Below, piece after piece: positions 31,005 through 33,573 of a DNA stretch of 33,573 nt. The DNA comes from Nocardia aobensis NBRC 100429 (GTDB taxonomy: Bacteria > Actinomycetota > Actinomycetes > Mycobacteriales > Mycobacteriaceae). The stretch's first letter is position 1. Each line of letters begins with the position of its first letter. The position numbers and the translations under genes are program-made. Under the pieces are notes generated by a model. It searched no databases. It saw only the letters and a program-made list of their open reading frames with translations, and was not told the origin of the DNA. The DNA is taken from assembly GCF_000308375.1 (NCBI RefSeq), contig NZ_BAFQ01000286.1:1-33573 (forward strand). The letters are read 5' to 3'.

Positions 31005-33077
31005 TCATTGGACCGCGTCGAAGCCGTCCTCCACCGCCTTCCGCAATTCATCGAGTTGCGTGATCGATAGCCGCATCGAGGTATCCGCCCGAACTCCGGC
31101 TACGAATCGGAGGCCTTCTTGTTCGAGAATCTCTTTGGGATTATCGGTTCGGCCAGGCTCTACCCATCGAAATGAGGGGGACACCTCGCCCTGCGATGTG
31201 AGAACGCGGTGAGCATTTGGTGCGGGTGCGGTTGCCAGCCGGTTTCCCAGCCGCTGGGCCGCCGTTCCCAAGACTCTGGCGACATCGCCGTAGGTGGTCC
31301 AGTGTCCGGCAGGCAGTAGAGCGAGCAGCCGATTCATCGATTCCCACAGTGGGTTGTCGTCGCCGTTGGCCGTGATATCGGTGAGCGGTCCGGGCCACGC
31401 TCCGATGATCAGCTTGGCAAGCTCGCGGCCACGCTGCTCGATCTGCTCAGGACCCCATTCCGAAAAGGTGGCGATCGCTTGATTCATGCGAATGCTGCTC
31501 GCCCGGAGGACATCTCGTTTTCGATCGAAGGTGTTGTTGCCCAGGTTCTCGTTGTATCCGGTAAGTGTGAGGTTGCCCAGCGTGTGGACATGGCTGTCGT
31601 GCAGGTCGTCAACGTTCTCGATTCCGTATGTCGACCCCACCTCTTTGCGCCACTGCGCCGACAGAGTCTGTGGCATGACATGTTCGACCGTGAGCGATGT
31701 CGGCTCGACTTGCTCCTTGGAATTGAACAGCTGCTCGATCCAGATCAGCATGGTCTTGCGCTGCGCGGCACGTCCGGTGGTGTACAGCGGTGAAGTGAGT
31801 ATCGCCTCGGTGAGCTTCTCGTCGGTGGCGTAGTGCTTGCGCCCGGCCGACAGATACCTATGCAGCGCCTCGTCGACAGGAAGGGATTCGTCGAGTTCCT
31901 GCACCGCCGCGGGAAACAGACGATTTAGCCCCTGGGTTACCCGCCCCACCAAGAACCTGCGGACCAGTAGCGACTCGATGTACAACAGGGCGCGGGCAAC
32001 TTGATCCGAGGTGGCATCACCGCGGTCACGCAGGACCAGCAGATGTAGTACCAACGGTGCCGGAGCGGTGGAATCCCATTCGGCGAGGCGCATCAGACGC
32101 TGGCGGACGGCCAGGTCGGGCTCATCGGTTGGATGGAGCATCAATCCATAGAGCCGACCAAGGCCGGCGATCCTCTCGACTTCGGCCACTATCTCGTCCT
32201 CGTTGGCGAACCGGTCCAGCCTTGCCTGCTGCCCTGCAAATGTCTGCGTTTGCTTGACCTTCGCCGTGGTCTGCAGAAGGTCCAACCAGAACAGTGTTTC
32301 GAGGCGCTCATTGTCAGCAAGCGCGTCCTGGAGAGGACGCCACAGGGTGCGGTAAACCTCCTCGCTGCGGGTCGGCATCCGCATGAAGAGGTAGTTTCGC
32401 AGTAGGTCGCCCTGAGTCAGCTTCAGTCCGGTGTTGTTCAGAGACTGGAATATTCGGTGGACGTTGTCACCCGGATGGGTGCTGATCGAAACCACCGACA
32501 GCCCAGATGTCACTGCATGAGCTATCTGCACCACGTCGTAGCCGAGATCGGGATCTATGGGCTCGGCCAATTGCGCCCGGAAAAAGCGGTACGCGGCCCC
32601 GATATTGTCGTCACCACCCGCAGTCGGCAGCCCGTCGATGACTGCGGTGTAGGAAGCCTGGTCCGCTTGCGTGGGTAGCAGTTTCAGCCGGTACGGGTCG
32701 TCCTCGTACTGATTTGTCAGCAGCTGATTGTGAATGCGATCCGTGTCGCGGCGCGTGGAAGCGTCGCGTTCGCGAAGGTGGTCACGGATCGCCGCCAGCA
32801 ACAGGGTGAGGGTGGTGAGGCGCTGCTGCCCGTCGACGACCAGATATCGCGTGATCGAACCTGCGACGCTACCCGGAACCGGCGCCAGCACCACAGAACC
32901 GATGAAGTGTGTGGTCTCGACATCCTCGGCTCGGTCCTCGGCCAGCTGTGTGACGTCGCGCCACAGCTCCTTGAAGTTGTCCGGCCCCCACTGGTACGGC
33001 CGCTGGTACAGCGGAACGAGGTACTGCGAGGTGCCTTCGAGTATCTTCTGCAGGCTCGTTTCCTGTGCGGCGACCAC
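31005..33077 (-). CDS. GmrSD-like DUF262-DUF1524 protein fused to an alkyltransferase-like (ATL/MGMT) domain
   Basis: A 690-residue three-part protein. DUF262 (residues 5-240): LVPLYQRPYQWGPDNF, HFIGSVVL, VVDGQQRLTTL at about 79-89, and NVHRIFQSLNNTGLKLTQGDLLRNYLF. DUF1524 HNH nuclease: EHVMPQ at 465-470, then HTLGNLTLTGYNENLGNNTFDRKR. The ATL-type domain is at about 577-660: LLPAGHWTTYGDVARVLG, then NAHR at 621-624 where active methyltransferases have PCHR. The GmrSD family uses DUF262 NTP hydrolysis to drive cleavage of modified DNA; ATL domains bind O6-alkylguanine without repairing it. GAGGAG eight bases before GTG 33077 sets the start at the normal DUF262 N-terminus. ATG 33209 would add 44 residues. 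Confidence 0.9.
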   Translation of the reverse strand: MVAAQETSLQKILEGTSQYLVPLYQRPYQWGPDNFKELWRDVTQLAEDRAEDVETTHFIGSVVLAPVPGSVAGSITRYLVVDGQQRLTTLTLLLAAIRDHLRERDASTRRDTDRIHNQLLTNQYEDDPYRLKLLPTQADQASYTAVIDGLPTAGGDDNIGAAYRFFRAQLAEPIDPDLGYDVVQIAHAVTSGLSVVSISTHPGDNVHRIFQSLNNTGLKLTQGDLLRNYLFMRMPTRSEEVYRTLWRPLQDALADNERLETLFWLDLLQTTAKVKQTQTFAGQQARLDRFANEDEIVAEVERIAGLGRLYGLMLHPTDEPDLAVRQRLMRLAEWDSTAPAPLVLHLLVLRDRGDATSDQVARALLYIESLLVRRFLVGRVTQGLNRLFPAAVQELDESLPVDEALHRYLSAGRKHYATDEKLTEAILTSPLYTTGRAAQRKTMLIWIEQLFNSKEQVEPTSLTVEHVMPQTLSAQWRKEVGSTYGIENVDDLHDSHVHTLGNLTLTGYNENLGNNTFDRKRDVLRASSIRMNQAIATFSEWGPEQIEQRGRELAKLIIGAWPGPLTDITANGDDNPLWESMNRLLALLPAGHWTTYGDVARVLGTAAQRLGNRLATAPAPNAHRVLTSQGEVSPSFRWVEPGRTDNPKEILEQEGLRFVAGVRADTSMRLSITQLDELRKAVEDGFDAVQ

Positions 33078-33350
33078 GGTGGCATCTCCTCGGGAAGTGC
33101 GGCCGTGGACAGTGCCAACGGGCCGGAAAGTGATGTGGGTGCTGCCCCACGCGGACATCAACTCTGGCGCATATCGTCGGCGGGGACGTGGTTGTTTCAC
33201 GATGGCCATGTCGTCGAACCTGTTGCGGCAAGCGGAGTTTGACCGACCAGTATGTTTCGGCTCGCATCGGTAAAGCTCGGCATGACTGCCTGCTGTCGAA
33301 GGTGGATCGAGGGAAGCGAGTTCGCCCGGGTGAGCACTCCACCCTTCCGT
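33078..33350. other. Non-coding space upstream of the GmrSD-ATL gene
   Basis: The 273 bases between the GTG at 33077 and the next minus-strand stop carry no convincing gene. A possible 44-residue N-terminal extension of the GmrSD-ATL protein (from ATG 33209) falls here, but its codons look unselected. A promoter for the three-gene unit should lie here; none was identified. Confidence 0.45.
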
Positions 33351-33573
33351 CTACTCGTCGGTCGGCAGCCGGAAATTCGTTGTCGTATGTGGAACCTCGG
33401 CAGGCGGTGTGGTTGCAGGCGGTTCGGGCGTGTCCGAGTCGTCCTTGGGTTCGACCCATCGAGCAATCGCAGTCGCGCCCGCGGATAGTTGCCGCCGGCG
33501 CGAATTGGCAGCAGCGACCGTGCGATCACGAGCCAGTGACCAAGCTTCGCGGATGGTGGCGTTGTCAGCGCCT
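33351..33573 (-). CDS. C-terminal part of an unidentified protein (truncated by window edge)
   Basis: The minus-strand frame running from the window edge (first full codon 33572-33570) to a TAG at 33351-33353 encodes 73 residues. It starts with a helical segment, ATIREAWSLARDRTVAAANSRRRQL, then ARWVEPKDDSD, a Pro/Thr-rich linker (TPEPPATTPPAEVPHTTT) and the end NFRLPTDE. The helix and disordered tail look like a genuine C-terminus, and the alternative frames contain early stops or Arg/His-rich shadow sequence. No family can be assigned from the tail. It is in the same orientation as the GmrSD-ATL unit. Confidence 0.65.
   Translation of the reverse strand, partial: GADNATIREAWSLARDRTVAAANSRRRQLSAGATAIARWVEPKDDSDTPEPPATTPPAEVPHTTTNFRLPTDE

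Noticed and set aside
33197..33529. 110-aa minus frame at the window end
   Set aside because: Arg/Pro-rich with no features; the neighbouring frame ending at 33351 gives a more natural C-terminus.

Overview
The window is GC-rich actinobacterial DNA, most likely from the order Mycobacteriales and probably Nocardia or a close relative. This rests on gene content: WXG100/ESX-type substrates, F420-type oxidoreductase families, an AraC-DinB protein, DUF1707 and DUF2510 modules, a CYP157-like P450, and many GTG and TTG starts. No rRNA, tRNA, CRISPR array or intact insertion sequence was seen. The genus call is an inference.

Region 1 (1-18.8 kb) is chromosomal housekeeping and metabolism in short operons. 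In order it holds: the tail of a truncated gene; an AraC-DinB regulator overlapping a RibD-type reductase; a DUF1707 membrane protein; an MscS channel; an F420-type luciferase-like oxidoreductase facing an XRE regulator whose ImmA/IrrE domain has lost its catalytic HE pair; an SGNH hydrolase; a SnoaL-like/SDR gene pair; a UvrD-like helicase with a degenerate NERD-like N-terminus; a secreted phospholipase A2 overlapping a four-helix membrane protein that resembles an orphan Abhydrolase_9_N domain; a dienoyl-CoA-reductase-type flavoenzyme; gluconokinase; a sterol desaturase divergent from a TetR gene across a perfect 16-bp inverted repeat; a histidine phosphatase; and a second TetR gene divergent from a DUF1772-DUF385 fusion across repeated GTTGCGATAT operator boxes.

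Region 2 (18.8-25.9 kb) holds a phosphotransferase followed by a CYP157-like P450 without the ExxR arginine. A minus-strand cluster follows: an Amidase_6-type effector, a small membrane protein and a small WXG-like protein, which together look like a type VII-secreted effector locus. A disordered protein, a tiny secreted protein and a secreted LpqC-like esterase complete the region.

Region 3 (26.1-33.6 kb) is accessory, visibly richer in A/T, and entirely on the minus strand. It contains a compact toxin locus (two WXG100 proteins, a 429-aa effector with a candidate RNase-type C-terminus, and a putative immunity protein). Upstream of it lies a three-gene unit: a GmrSD-like DUF262-DUF1524 protein fused to an alkyltransferase-like (MGMT/ATL) domain without its cysteine, a frameshifted unknown gene, and a DUF2510x2-DEDDh exonuclease-TerB-like-BRCT-zinc ribbon protein translationally coupled to the frameshifted gene. 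I regard this three-gene unit as the best candidate for an undescribed nucleic-acid defence or repair system. The window ends inside another minus-strand gene.
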